Positions 37,751-49,532 of a DNA stretch of 64,000 nt are shown in pieces. The notes below the pieces were generated by a model, which saw nothing but the letters and a program-made list of their open reading frames with translations, was not told where the DNA came from and searched no databases. The stretch comes from Prochilodus magdalenae (taxonomy: Eukaryota; Chordata; Actinopteri; Characiformes; Prochilodontidae), in NCBI GenBank assembly GCA_024036415.1, contig JAMWET010000805.1, positions 289,501-353,500 on the forward strand, in the 5' to 3' direction. The position numbers and the translations under genes are program-made. Position 1 is the stretch's first letter; each line of letters opens with the position of its first letter.

Positions 37751-38594
37751 TGACACAGGGACAATAAGTGTATCTAGGTGTCAAGCTTATGGAGCTAGCC
37801 TGTTTTTCTGAAAGGGACAGAAGTACCCATATAATATTCTATTCTATATATATATATATATATATATATGTACATATTACTAGCAGGTGTATATCATTTC
37901 TATCCCTTTTGGTTTGTTCCTTGTGGATTCAGCACGTGAAAAGTACTTTGGTGGGCAGCCTGTTTGTTCTCCTTTTGGTCGGTTTGTTTTTCTGCTCATC
38001 CCTGTTTATTTGTGTCAGACTCTACCGCTACAGTATGTTTACTGTTCCCGCCCAAGCCTCAGAGTGGGAGAACAGAAGAAATAGCTGGGTCAGCCCCTTT
38101 TCTGCTTTAGAGAAGGCGGCTGAAGGGAACGTATCTCTGGCACTAAAGTGTCCTAGAATTTCAAAGAGCTGAATGTTGGCATTAAGTCAGAGCCGCTAAG
38201 GGGATATGTGAATACCCTCAGTGTCTATGGAGCGGCCCGGGCAGGCCTGTGCTCCAACCCACAATGGAGAACGACTCCAACGCTTCCAGGCTGGAGTCAT
38301 CTGGAGAGTGTGGGCTGCCATTTTAGCCTTTTCCATCAGACTGCTGTCCACTTTGCCAAAGAACAGTGTCCCATAGCACTTGTGCCTCTTGACTCTGTGT
38401 GTGTGTGTGTGTGACTTGTTCTTTTTTCATGCTCCATCTTGGACAGAGTGCTGGGTGTGTTTCTAATAAACAATGGGTAGGCTTTGGTGAATTGGACAGA
38501 ATGAGAACCACATTAGTTTAACTCTTATTATGACTACAGGCTCCATGTGAGTCAGCGGGTTTATGGAGCTGGTGGGGAATTCTGAGAAAGAATA
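37751..38594. other. Intergenic, no gene found
   Basis: A short TA run lies at about 37843-37870. No recognisable coding sequence. Confidence 0.4.
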
Positions 38595-38596
38595 AA

Positions 38597-38773
38597 TACA
38601 CACACACACACACACACTCATATATTCACACACATACACACACACACCTACACACACACACACAAAAATACACAAACACACACACACACACACACCCACA
38701 CACACACACACACACATACCCATATATACACACACATACACACACACATATATATACACAAACACACACACAA

Positions 38774-38808
<35 letters not shown>

Positions 38809-38840
38809 TACACAAACACACACACACACACACACACACC
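38597..38840. repeat. (CA)n microsatellite block
   Basis: About 240 bp of CA repeats with TA and AAA interruptions. Cys/Val-rich frames on the reverse strand are artefacts. Confidence 0.95.
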
Positions 38841-39888
38841 CCACATATTATATATAACATATTTAAAAAGCAACAGGATTTATCAACAGCTTGTGTCAAT
38901 ATTTGTAAGATGACATCAGATGCTTATGCCATTGCAAATTACATTGTATTGACATAAATGGCGGTTTCATTTACAAGACTGATGACTGATATGAACACAA
39001 GACTGTTATGAAGTTGGTACAGTGAAATATGCCTGAACAGTATCACTTTAGCTTGAGTGTTTCAGGACCCACAGAGTTGATATATGTGCTTGAATGTGCC
39101 ATAAAACGCACGTATTCAGTATTTTAGATGTCTACATGTGACTTTGGTTGGGGTTAGAAATTGGCTAAGATGCGGTTTAACACACCCATATACACCCTAT
39201 GATTTGGTCCTCGAGTGAACTGGGCCGTTTTCCCTTTTTTGGTGAGATCATGAAGATTTTGATGAGCTCTGCTTTGACTGGCTAGTTTGCAATGTGACGC
39301 CACAATGGTCAGACAGAGGCGACATGTCAAAATAGACACACCCAGGAAAATAAAACAATCCTCTGTGTAAATAAGCTCAGTCCTCCTACGGTTTCGTTTG
39401 GCCATGCTAATGACCTGGAGCTTGCTAGTAGCTAACGCTAGTTATACTAGCTAATCGCTTTCAATCTGGACATCAACCCACAGTAGATTAAAGTTGTTCC
39501 TCAGTATGAAACTCTTAGTTGAAGATGGTCTGCTTTAAACACTGATACAGCCTGGCTGCTACCTACAGGCTGGTGTTGAGGTTGTGATGTTACTAAAAAG
39601 GTGGAACTGCTCTTCTCTTCAGTCTCGTCAATGTGAGTTACATGCTTCCGTCAGGTAGTGACCACTCATGTAAAAACTCCAGTAGTTCTTTTTAAAATAT
39701 GTCATTCAATACATAAGCTTGTGTTATGAAGTTTATATGTTGGTAACACTTAAAAAAAAAGTATTACCAGATATTCAGATTTTGCATTTGGAAATAGAAA
39801 ACATGAACACTATGAAACGATATTCAGACACAGGCAATAAAATAGAGAATGAAAGGCATCATCGTAAGAAAAGGTACAATTTATAGTA
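38841..39888. other. Intergenic, no gene found
   Basis: No coding similarity. It lies between the CA block and the candidate tsku polyadenylation signal. Confidence 0.4.
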
Positions 39889-39894
39889 TTTATT
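39889..39894 (-). terminator. Candidate polyadenylation signal for tsku
   Basis: AATAAA on the minus strand in an AT-rich context (ttaataaatactataaattg), 2.3 kb past the tsku stop. The intervening sequence contains a hAT-type insertion. Other AATAAA motifs exist, so this is one candidate. Confidence 0.3.
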
Positions 39895-40906
39895 AAATGC
39901 ATAGAGTTTTGTACAAACATATAGGATTCTATACACAATAGACAATCGCAAAAATGCGTCAAGAAACAATCTCAATTCACTTCATGACAAAAAGTGCAAA
40001 ACACAGTGAGTGCATGGCAAATTCTGTAACATACGAATGTCAACATGAGCAGTAATGTAGCTTTGCTTGATTTAGTTACATTTGATAAAAAACGTTATTA
40101 TTTGCCATAGGCATATAATATGATATTTTATTAAAATGACGTTCGCATTCATTTTAAATATTTTATATTAATTAATATTTATTATAGAACATTAATTAAA
40201 ATTATAATTAAGGCCTCCATTTTTAAGACATGATGATATCATTTACAGCTTCATGTGACCTGCCAAAGGAATGAGAAACAGTCTGGATGTGAGAAACAGA
40301 GAAACAGTCTGATCAGGATGAGATCAGTTGCAGCAAAATCAGAATCAGAACTACCTTAATACTTATTTCTAAACACCTGCTTAAAATGTAGCCAGTGAGT
40401 TTTAGGTGTTTGGTGGAAAGGAAATCAGACAATGCTGGCACCAACACTGCCTTACTTCCAGTCTTGCATATTACTAACCTGCCTGTGCAAAAAAAAAAAA
40501 AAAATACTCTATCTGTACCATCAATCCTAAACCTAATCTGAAGCAGTCGGTTCTAGAGCAGAATACCCTGCAGAAATATGTGCATGGCATCACATTAAGG
40601 CACTCAACATTCATTCAACACTTTGGTTTCAAAGTTTAAAGTGGTTCTTGTGTGACTATTCCCGCCCCAATCCCATAAAAAACATCATACAAAATTAGAA
40701 AAGCATGAAGAGGAATGAAATACTCTTAAACAACATAAAGGTTCCTAAAGCGTTCTTGGTTTGGATATATGGTTGAATTGGTACAGGACCTTTATGTTAT
40801 GTGGAACCTCTTTATCTTTTAGAAAGGCTATTTTCACATTTGAAATCTCCATCTCAGTTACATTAATGACTTTTCAAAGAACCCTCCACTGAAATGTTCT
40901 TTAGGG

Positions 40907-41896
40907 CAGTGGTTCTCAAAACTGGTCTAAGGCAGTCCACATTTTTACTTTGTGTCGGATTTAGGATGGAGCGACCTCAATATGGAACGCCTCAGGGGCC
41001 ACCTTATCTTCATGAGGACTGTGTTGAAAACTAGGGGGTGGACCGATTATCGCCCCGTCCGGTTATCAGAGCCGAGATTTAAGATTTCTCTGGATTTTTG
41101 AATCAACATTTTTTTGTTGTTGTTATTAATGACCATATCTAACGCAACCGTGATTAACAAAACACACGTCTGTTGTCTGGTACAATGTCCCATCCACAGT
41201 GTTACTAGATTGGTAGGAACATGGATGACCCATGGAGTATACCCAACCAGAACCTCTGTTGTCTGAATCTGTGTCTTATAGCGTGTTGAGCTATTCCAAT
41301 CAAGTGTGAACTATGGTTTAGTTGCTTTGTTCCCACAGCAGAAGGAACAGGTCAAAACAGGTCACGGTTGAACTACATGATTGGAAAAATCTCAAAGAAC
41401 ACGTCATATTATTTCACCCACTCTAGCCAAACAAATGTGACTCGCTTGTGCAGATTAAGCCTTGCCCAAACCATTGTACATGATTGAAAAGAGTGATCTT
41501 CCAGAGTTTGAACGTGGCCAAAGGCAAGTTCTGCTCCCGATGTGCGTCTTTTTAACACTGTGAGTGAGTTATACCATCAAACCCTTTTTTAAAACGCTAT
41601 CTTCTAACGCGCCTCACTGACTATCAAATATCATTAAGAGCACTTCAAGTTATTTATCTGTTTATTAAAGATAAAATTACGAACGACAATGTAGAATGTG
41701 TACGGCTTAAAGCACTCAAATAATATTCTACTGTTCACCGTGAGCAAGATTTGCAGTCTTGTGAACTTTCACACTACAGGCATATTTATGGTAAATGATA
41801 ATCCGCCTCATTTATTGATTATTGAAGTCTGTGATTATGGGCCCTGGAATTAAAAAAAAAAAATGCATAATGGTGGACCCCTAATGAGAACCACTG
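40907..41896. mobile_element. hAT-type non-autonomous element with target duplication
   Basis: The left end cagtggttctcaaaact and right end aatgagaaccactg are inverted repeats of the hAT consensus type (CAGnGGTTCTCAA). They are flanked by ctttaggg (40899-40906) and ctttagag (41897-41904), an 8-bp target duplication with one mismatch. 990 bp, no intact transposase. It lies 0.3 kb downstream of the tsku stop on the tsku transcript strand. Confidence 0.8.
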
Positions 41897-42187
41897 CTTT
41901 AGAGAACCATAAGTAGCTCTATTATGGCAATGCTATGAAATCCTTTTTTGGCACCTCCGTGAAGTGGAAAAGGGTGTGCTACTTAAAGTGCATGGGAGCC
42001 TAACTGAGCTCCTAGTACTATACATTTTAATATGTTAGAAATCTGTGAATTTGTGAACCTTGGTTGGCTATAAGTGCAAAAACAACGTTATCTTGATGGT
42101 AAACAAGTAAAAAAAGTTTTACTTCACTTGAAATAATGGAAGATCTTGGTCTCGGAGACATAAGGCACAGAAGAACAGTTAGTGATT

Positions 42188-43234
42188 TCACGAAATGACG
42201 CCAGCGACATCACACGTTAGTATATCGTTTGCTTTGGCCTGTCCGATCTGCCTGTGAAACTGACCTTGTTTGTGGGTCTTCCAGCAATGCATGTTTGACC
42301 CCAGAGTTACACTTTTTATACTTGGCATGTGGTTGAAAATGGTCGCAGGCAACGGGGTGACTACAGAATTGGACAAATTGAGCTCCTGTAAAGAGCTCAG
42401 GCCAGTGAACACATCTGGGCTTACGCTGGTGAGCTGCGGATTGTTTGACAAGTCCAGGACCTGCAGGTTCCTCAGGCCTCTAAAGCTGTTGGGTTGTATT
42501 CCTGACAGCTCAGGCAGGCCGCTGAGAGACAGATAGACAAGATCTTTCATCTTCTCAAAGGCGCCCTCTTCGATGCTGGTGATGAGATTTCCGTCCAGGT
42601 TCAGATACTGCAGGGGAATTCCTGCAAGTCTGGGCACTGTCCGCAGCTTGTTCCCTGCTAGAGTCAGACTCTTAATATACGGAGCATGGCTTTGCGGGTT
42701 TCTGGAGACCGTAGTGAGAAGGTTATTTGAAAGGTCCAAGCTAATGGGGGTCTCCTGGCCCCTGGTGGTGAAGAGATCCAGGTTAAAATCCTGGAACCTG
42801 TTGTTACTGAGGTCCACGTCAGCCAGGGGAAGCCCAGAGAAGCAGCCATCTCCGAGATTCTCCAGGGCATTCTGACTCAGGTCTAGCGTCTCTAGGTAGC
42901 GGAGTTTGGAGAAAGCCTTAGGACTGACCCTGGTGATGACGTTGTTGCTAAGGTCCAGGCTGACCAGGGTGGTGTAGCCTGGTCCAGACAGCATGGAGTC
43001 TGTAATAGAGCCAATGGAATTGTGGGACAGGTCCAGGTGGGATGTGTCTAGAGGAATGGGGACAGGAGCAGTGCCTGGACCAACTCCACTACAGTCCACC
43101 TTGGTCAGGCTGAAGCTGTCAAACAGACCATAGCTCTCCACTTCACACCGGCACTGTGGGTGGCAGTTCTTTACCTCTCCTGCAGTCACCACAGCTAGCA
43201 AGCAGGGCAGGGTGAGACACAGCATGGCCACCAT
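42188..43234 (-). CDS. tsku: Tsukushi, secreted small leucine-rich repeat protein
   Basis: Single coding exon, 348 residues plus stop. Residues 1-19 form a signal peptide (MVAMLCLTLPCLLAVVTAG). The N-terminal cap has Cys24, Cys28, Cys30 and Cys48 (C-x3-C-x-C-x17-C), then roughly ten leucine-rich repeats (for example LVSLDLSNNVITRVSPKAF and LQVLDLSNNPQL), and a C-terminal cap with two Cys. The segments EVESYGLFDSFSLTKVDCSG and VPIPLDTSHLDLS are nearly those I recall from mammalian TSKU. The start is chosen at the Met in ACCATGG; the frame is open further upstream, but that crosses a good acceptor (gttttcttcacag|AGCACC), so a 5' UTR intron is expected. Tsukushi works outside cells as a modulator of BMP, Wnt, FGF and TGF-beta signalling. 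Which teleost paralogue this is cannot be decided here. Confidence 0.95.
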   Translation of the reverse strand: MVAMLCLTLPCLLAVVTAGEVKNCHPQCRCEVESYGLFDSFSLTKVDCSGVGPGTAPVPIPLDTSHLDLSHNSIGSITDSMLSGPGYTTLVSLDLSNNVITRVSPKAFSKLRYLETLDLSQNALENLGDGCFSGLPLADVDLSNNRFQDFNLDLFTTRGQETPISLDLSNNLLTTVSRNPQSHAPYIKSLTLAGNKLRTVPRLAGIPLQYLNLDGNLITSIEEGAFEKMKDLVYLSLSGLPELSGIQPNSFRGLRNLQVLDLSNNPQLTSVSPDVFTGLSSLQELNLSNSVVTPLPATIFNHMPSIKSVTLGSNMHCWKTHKQGQFHRQIGQAKANDILTCDVAGVIS

Positions 43235-46200
43235 GGTGCTCTGTGAAGAAAACACATGGATGTGATTATGTGTTGCAAGGCCCATCTTTTACAGCACCAG
43301 GCATACAATCACACGCAAGTGTTTAAACCCTTTCAGTGAAATTACACGCGGGGTTGTGCAAATTTAAATGCATAATTGCTATCTATTTGCTGAGATTAAC
43401 ATAATACAAAAAAAAAAGAGCAAATTTTTTATGGTTATATTTAGCAAATGAAATTAAATGTGCACAAATGTTAATTTAATTAAGTTTAATTAAAGTTTTA
43501 AGTGCTAACTTTTTAACAAATACACAAATTATCAATCAGACCTTTGCATACGATTGCAGATGTCCGGGCCGGATGGTTGAAGGCTGCATACGACATTTAC
43601 ATATTGTTTATGTTCAGATATTACCTAAGCCCCCATGGGTCACCCATATTTCACCCACCACTGTTTTCTGTACTGTTATACTGCTATTGGTGTCACACAT
43701 CATTATGGATTTTTAATTTTAGTGGCATTGTTAATAGCAATGCATCTCATTAACAGGCTGTGAGGGTTTGAAAGAAAAGTTACAAATAAATTAAAATCTA
43801 ATATTTCTTTTCTGGAAGTGTGGCATCTGACGTTATAGCATTTACAGTCATGTGTAAGATTCCTATTCATGTCATTCTAGGTCACACAGTCAAATCAAAA
43901 CAAGCTAGGACAGGTCTGGAGGACATTCTTTTAGCACTGTGTACCCGTATGCGGGATAGCGAGATATAATTAAATCGAAAACATTTTGGATAAAGTTCAA
44001 AGGAGGATTTTAGTATTTTGTGACGAATATACAGAAGTATTCAGTTATTTACCCATAACTGCACCAACATTTGCATGAAATACTTTCATGTAACAGAACG
44101 GCAAATTTCTTTCATAAACCAGCACAGTCATCTAACTGAACACCCAGACAAACCAGAACAGCCGAGTTGCGTAAGGTTATGTAAACATTAGTGTAAGGCC
44201 ATGTAAACAAGCTAGTCCAACAAAATTCTATCAAGTGAACTTGTCTAGTATTGGAATAATATACAGTATTATCACATTTATTTTTAATTTAAACAATCCA
44301 CACTTTATACATACTTGTTAAGAAATGAAAGATCAAATAAGATCAACCAAATGCCTGGCCTATTGGGTAATGAGTGCACTTGGGCAAAAGGTCAGCATCC
44401 TCAGGTGCCTCTGCACCTCAGTTCCATGTACTATAGCAGTAGTACAGTATCTTTATCCTTATTTAACGATAAGCAGGATTCTAACACCAGGTGGTAAAAT
44501 GCAGGGCTACCCCAAAAATCATTATAAACAAATCAGGGTTAAGTCAACTGTGTTAAAACAGACTTCCAATCTTTGCAGGAATTTCACAGGAATGACAAGG
44601 AATTGTTTTCAGAAATTTCACAGGAATGACAAGGAATTGTAAAAGTAATCTTGTAGAAATTACGAGGACATGTAAAAGTAATCTTGTAGAAATTACGAGG
44701 ATATGTAAAAGTAATCTTGTAGAAATTACGAGGAATTGTAAAAGTAATCTTGTAGAAATTACATGGAATTGTAATCTTGTAGGAATTATCTTGTAGGAAT
44801 AATAAAGAATTGTAAAAGTTAACAAAAATGGACATAGATTGAGCCACAGTCTAATTTCATAAGGCAAAGGCTACAACAATTCAGAATGGACCAAAGTTTT
44901 GCTCTTGCCAAGTCCCTTTATGACTTGATTAATTTATTATTATTCCATATTGTTATTATTATTATTATTGATGCTGTTTTATTTTGTCTCTCTTATTTGA
45001 CTGCTTTCTTACAGGTTGGACATGGACACAATCACCCACCCACTTAAGAGACAAATAATTTAAAATGCCTAAATAAATAAATACATTTAACCCAGGAGGT
45101 TTTAATTATTTATTTAGGCATTTTTCATTTAAAACAATAAAAAGGAAGTGTAAAAGTGAAAGTATTTTATAGGAATTACATGAGAAAAAGGTCATAACAT
45201 TTAAAATATGTCCAATTTATTGCATTGATCATAAAATTAAGACTCAATCAGAGAAAGCTGGTAATTATGGACAAAAGACAAAAAGTTGAGACAAGGTTTT
45301 GTTCCTACAGCAACGAAACACAAGTACAACGTATATTTTCAATGTAGGGGAGTTTGTATTACAGCATACTGTCCGCTGTAACTCCTGAAGCAAGTGCAAC
45401 TTGCCAGCCCTAATTTTTTCTTTCCAAACTTCCTAGGCTCCCGGAGGATTTGACCTAATTCCGATGATCAAAGACTGTATTCCGGGTTTTTTCTTCTTCA
45501 ATTACAGCAGATTTTCATGGTTAGAAGGATGCAAGGCATGAATGTAAGGCACTGGAGTTTCTCATTAACGTAATGATGACAAACACTAACACACTGTACT
45601 AAGAGAACAATGAGAACAACTGGAGAACCGTAGAAACCTCAGAACTGAACCCACCTAAGCTCAACCCATGGCACGATTTCAAAAACTTACTCACAATGCT
45701 ACATACGCATTCCCAAAGCATACTTTTCAGTCCTCGTTAAAATATGACACACAGCAGTACATACCTCCTCGCGACGCTCCATTAGATCAGCAACTGAATG
45801 CTTTCTGCAAGGTATGCCAGCTGACCATGTGCCTTTTTGTTTAGGTGGATGACCTGAACTTAAACCTAATGCCTTGACTGTTCCACAGCACAAACACTAC
45901 TGCACGTGTTCCGATGTCGGACAGAGGTGATCCATGGTTGTATAACTGTCAATTGACTGAGCCAACAGACATGTCAGCATGAACTAGCACAAAACTGATT
46001 ACAAATGAGGAGAGAAGTGTAAGCTTGCACGCTGGAGCACAGCGCTCCCCTTAAATGGATAGCTATCACTTAGGCTAATCCACTACGGCCTTTGGCTAAA
46101 GATTGGCCCTTATGTAAGCCGGGTTGTATAACACAACAGGTACAATAAAACACTTGAGTGAAAGGCTATGACCGATAACATCCATGGATCGTATCACAGC

Positions 46201-46898
46201 TGGCTTATATCACTCTCCCTCGAAAGCGAAATCAAGGACAATCTGCGGATAAGGGCCGAAGGCTCCTGCGTGCACAAATCGGACCATTTTCCCCCCGTGT
46301 TTTCCTTCCTTCGCTGATTGAGCCCATGGAAAAGGGTGTTGGTGGCGGTTGCTATCACAGCTTGGCTTGTTTTTTCAGTGACTTCACCCTTTTGCCACTG
46401 GCCTCACAGGAGAGAGAGAGGGAGAGAGCAAACGGACGTCTAAGTGTTCTCCAAATAAACATTTGCCTAAGCCTCGGTGCATGTTCCTCCCTCCTATGGA
46501 GACCTCCCTCCTATGGAGCGGCTGCAGCCAGAAATGTAGCCGAATCCTTTTTAATAGGCCCAATTTCGGAACTCTTAAAAACACAGCTCTGAAAGAGCTT
46601 AACCAAAGCCCATCTTAAGGGAACAGTTCAGCGAGGAATCTCATTTACGCAATTCCCTCAAATGCAGATGGTCAGCCAAAGTGAGGAGGATGATAGCACA
46701 GATTTTCAGGGGCACAGATCTCGGTTACTTAGCTACATGAGCCTTGTAGCTTCAAGTGAGACTCAGACAGCAAAAAGGGGGCTAAATGGACTACATTTTG
46801 GATGGATTGGGGGGGGGCCAGCATGTCATGCTGGGCTGGTACTGGTCTGGTGCTGGCTGGACACCCAGCACACAAGCATACCATCAGAGCACAACATA
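43235..46898. other. Probable tsku 5' intron, proximal part
   Basis: Begins with the acceptor just upstream of the tsku ATG. No other exon recognised. It contains a short tandem repeat at 44574-44815 and GC-richer DNA near 46260-46620 whose role is unknown. Confidence 0.4.
44574..44815. repeat. Short tandem repeat, about 38-bp unit
   Basis: Several tandem copies of aattgtaaaagtaatcttgt followed by agaaattacgagg, degenerating at both ends (aatttcacaggaatgacaag on the left). Confidence 0.85.
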
Positions 46899-47106
46899 AT
46901 GGCACTGTCCAAAGAGAAACAAGCATCTCCGAAATGGGAACTTTACAGGAGATGGCAAATACCATCTGGGTTGAATGGAAGTCAATGGAACCAGACTTCT
47001 TTCCAAGCAGTGTGGGGCCATTTCTGTTGGGCCATTCATCATGACATTCTCACACAGTGTAAACAGCAGATGCTGTATTCAAATGATGCATAAAAGTAAA
47101 AATGGA
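46899..47106 (+). mobile_element. Short inverted-repeat element, copy C (right end lost)
   Basis: Starts ggcactgtccaaagagaaac and follows the interior of copies A and B (aagtcaatggaaccagactt; cacacagtgtaaacagcaga; aaatgatgcataaaagtaaa), but stops at aaaaatgga before the right terminal repeat. Confidence 0.75.
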
Positions 47107-47510
47107 TACTTAGAGCCAGGTTTCAGAAGGCAATAGCTGCAGCAGTTCAGAACTGGTGAACTGGTCAAAGGCTAGTTGTTAGTCATTGTTATTATTTTGT
47201 CTCTTTTTTAATCTTTCATTGTAACTGCTGCCTTACGGGTGGGACATGCTCACAGTCACCCACCTACCCCGCCTGGTTGGGTTTTAATTTGTATTTATTT
47301 AGGTATTTTTATTTATTTGTCTCTTTTTTCCTCTTCCTCCTTTCTGTCAATACGTAGCAGAGCGCTTGAGTTGCTGCTTTTTGTAGGAACAAAATTTAAT
47401 AAACATTTCTTAACAGAAAATCGACGTAAACGTTTGGAATTTGGCGATGTAATGAAATTTCTGATAAACAACGCATCAACTCCCATTGACTTTTTCCATT
47501 GGTGTCTATC

Positions 47511-47942
47511 CACTAGGGCTGAATGATTTAGGAATTGTTTTCTAGCTTTAAGTTGCGATTCGTTTCTATAAGTTGAGGTGTAGGTCTGTTTTTTCCACAT
47601 CCCCTTTCTGGTATGTTGATGATGTAATGTACCAGACTGTCGGTAGTTGTGGTTCTGATGTCACAATGAGGGTTGCTTAGATCTCATTGGTCCAACACAT
47701 CTACAAGCAACTCGCAGCAAGCTTTACAACAAGTTGTGTTGTTTTTGTACATTTCCCCATGTAAATTTATATAGAACAATGCTAATGATTATGTAAGCTG
47801 CAGAAAACTTGAATGCATAGAATTTATTAAAAATATATTGAATTAAATTGAATAAAAATATAATAAAATCGCAGCTCCTGCAACTTGAAAACGGCAAACT
47901 TTTAAACTGCTATTTTTGAAACCAATCAACCTTTCAGCCCTA
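47511..47942. mobile_element. Small inverted-end repeat (ctagggctgaa termini)
   Basis: The left ctagggctgaatgattt and right aacctttcagccctag form inverted ends around 430 bp of AT-rich DNA. A related left end (actaggcctggacgatttgg) occurs near 52061. Probably a non-autonomous DNA element. Confidence 0.5.
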
Positions 47943-48394
47943 GCTTTTATAGGCAGATTACACTTGCATATAAAGCAATAAAACAAATATGAGCATCTAC
48001 TGAGAACACAAGTTGGACTTTGATACCACACTTTATGCAAGAAATCCAGGCATGAGCTTAACTTAAAGGGTTCATTTCCAAAGCGATCCTAGCTTTCTTT
48101 GCTTCTGCAGTGTAACCATGATGAATGCAGTATGTAAACACTGTCAGAGACCACTGTCAAACGTCACAGTTGTAATATGGAAATGGAGCTGCACACATAG
48201 CCCCTGTAAATGAACTATTTCTGTGATGTTATGACAACAGCAAACCATTTACACATATCTGGGTCATGCTGTAGCAGCTTGGCCCCATCCATTCATGATG
48301 AAGTTGCAGGGAGTGTTTCAGCCTAGGGCGCTTTTTGGATTAGGAAGAATACAGGTCAGCAGAGCACAGGTACATGCATCACATGCATGAAGTT
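47943..48394. other. No gene found
   Basis: Unremarkable sequence between mobile elements, within the presumed tsku 5' intron. Confidence 0.35.
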
Positions 48395-49020
48395 ACAGCA
48401 GCAAAAACAGACTGACGGGTCTTATCGCTGTACCTGAGTGACCCAACAGCCACAACTGGGGATATTCAGTGAGCACTGATGCCCTCTGTGAGTCACTGTC
48501 AGACGGTTGCACGGCGCAGGACTACATGCACACAGACTACATAGACTGCAATGGTGTCGTGCCAGACTGTCAATGAGTGACTCAGAATGGCAGCGGGTCA
48601 TCTTCAGTGATGAGTCCCGCTTTTGTCTTGGTGGAGACGACCAATGAATCTGTGTGTGGAGGCAGCGTGGTCAGCACCAAGATGAATGGTTTGCTGTCAT
48701 GCATCACGCATCCAGTGTCACTCCAACTCCACCGCAAAATCAGCAGGAACTGTGTGGGAATATTCAAGCTGCATGGGACGGATTATCACAGGACACACGA
48801 GGAATCTCTACATCTCCATGCCATGTATGCATGTTGCATTAGCAAACATGGTGGCCCGATGCCATACTGAGAGACACTACTTCTGTGTGTGTAGCTCAAT
48901 AAATATTCCCCATATCAGTCTAAATCTACCATCAGCTATTGTTCCTGGTAACCTTTATCTTCCTTCCCAGTAGTACTGTAATCTGACACTTCCTTCAGGG
49001 TGCAACTATTCTTTTGATGA
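48395..49020 (+). mobile_element. Tc1-like element, internally deleted, copy 4
   Basis: The right end ggtgcaactattcttttgat matches the family terminal repeat; the left repeat is not found. The plus strand shows the remnant VIFSDESRFCLGGDD (catalytic Asp region intact in this copy) and then AAWDGLSQDT. Confidence 0.75.
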
Positions 49021-49044
49021 CGAGTTTATATACTCTTACATACC

Positions 49045-49532
49045 ATTTAAAAGTTTAGACATACATATTTATAGAAGGTTTCCACTGTTTTGGCTTAATG
49101 CTGTACTTTTGAAAAAAAAGTTAAGACAAACTATAAAATAGCACTCATGGAATAACACAGTCCACCTGAAAACCACCAAAATGGAACTTTACAATTGGAT
49201 AAAACAGCTTAACTAACATGCAGGGAAGGCTGAGATAAGCAATTTTGGACCAATTTTATTGGTCTGTCCATCATGAAGATTTACTACATTGAAAGGGGAA
49301 TAAAAGCTTTTAAATTGTGCAAAAATAAAATAGATAAAAGCGCAAGAAAGTCTACATCAGAGGTGGAAATATGGCAGCAATATGATATTGTGACACATCA
49401 AGAGTATATGTGGTATACCAGGATATGTACTGTTATGTAAACTGTTAAGTGTAAGCCTATAGAGTCTTTAAGATCACCAACATCATGTATTCAGCAGGGT
49501 GTTTCTAAACTTCTGACTGATACTGTATAGCA
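49045..49532. mobile_element. tttagaca-ended element, uninterrupted copy
   Basis: Begins aaaagtttagacatacatat and ends gtgtttctaaacttctgact. Its internal order matches both halves of the split element at 15823-16878, without the Tc1 insertion. Confidence 0.7.
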
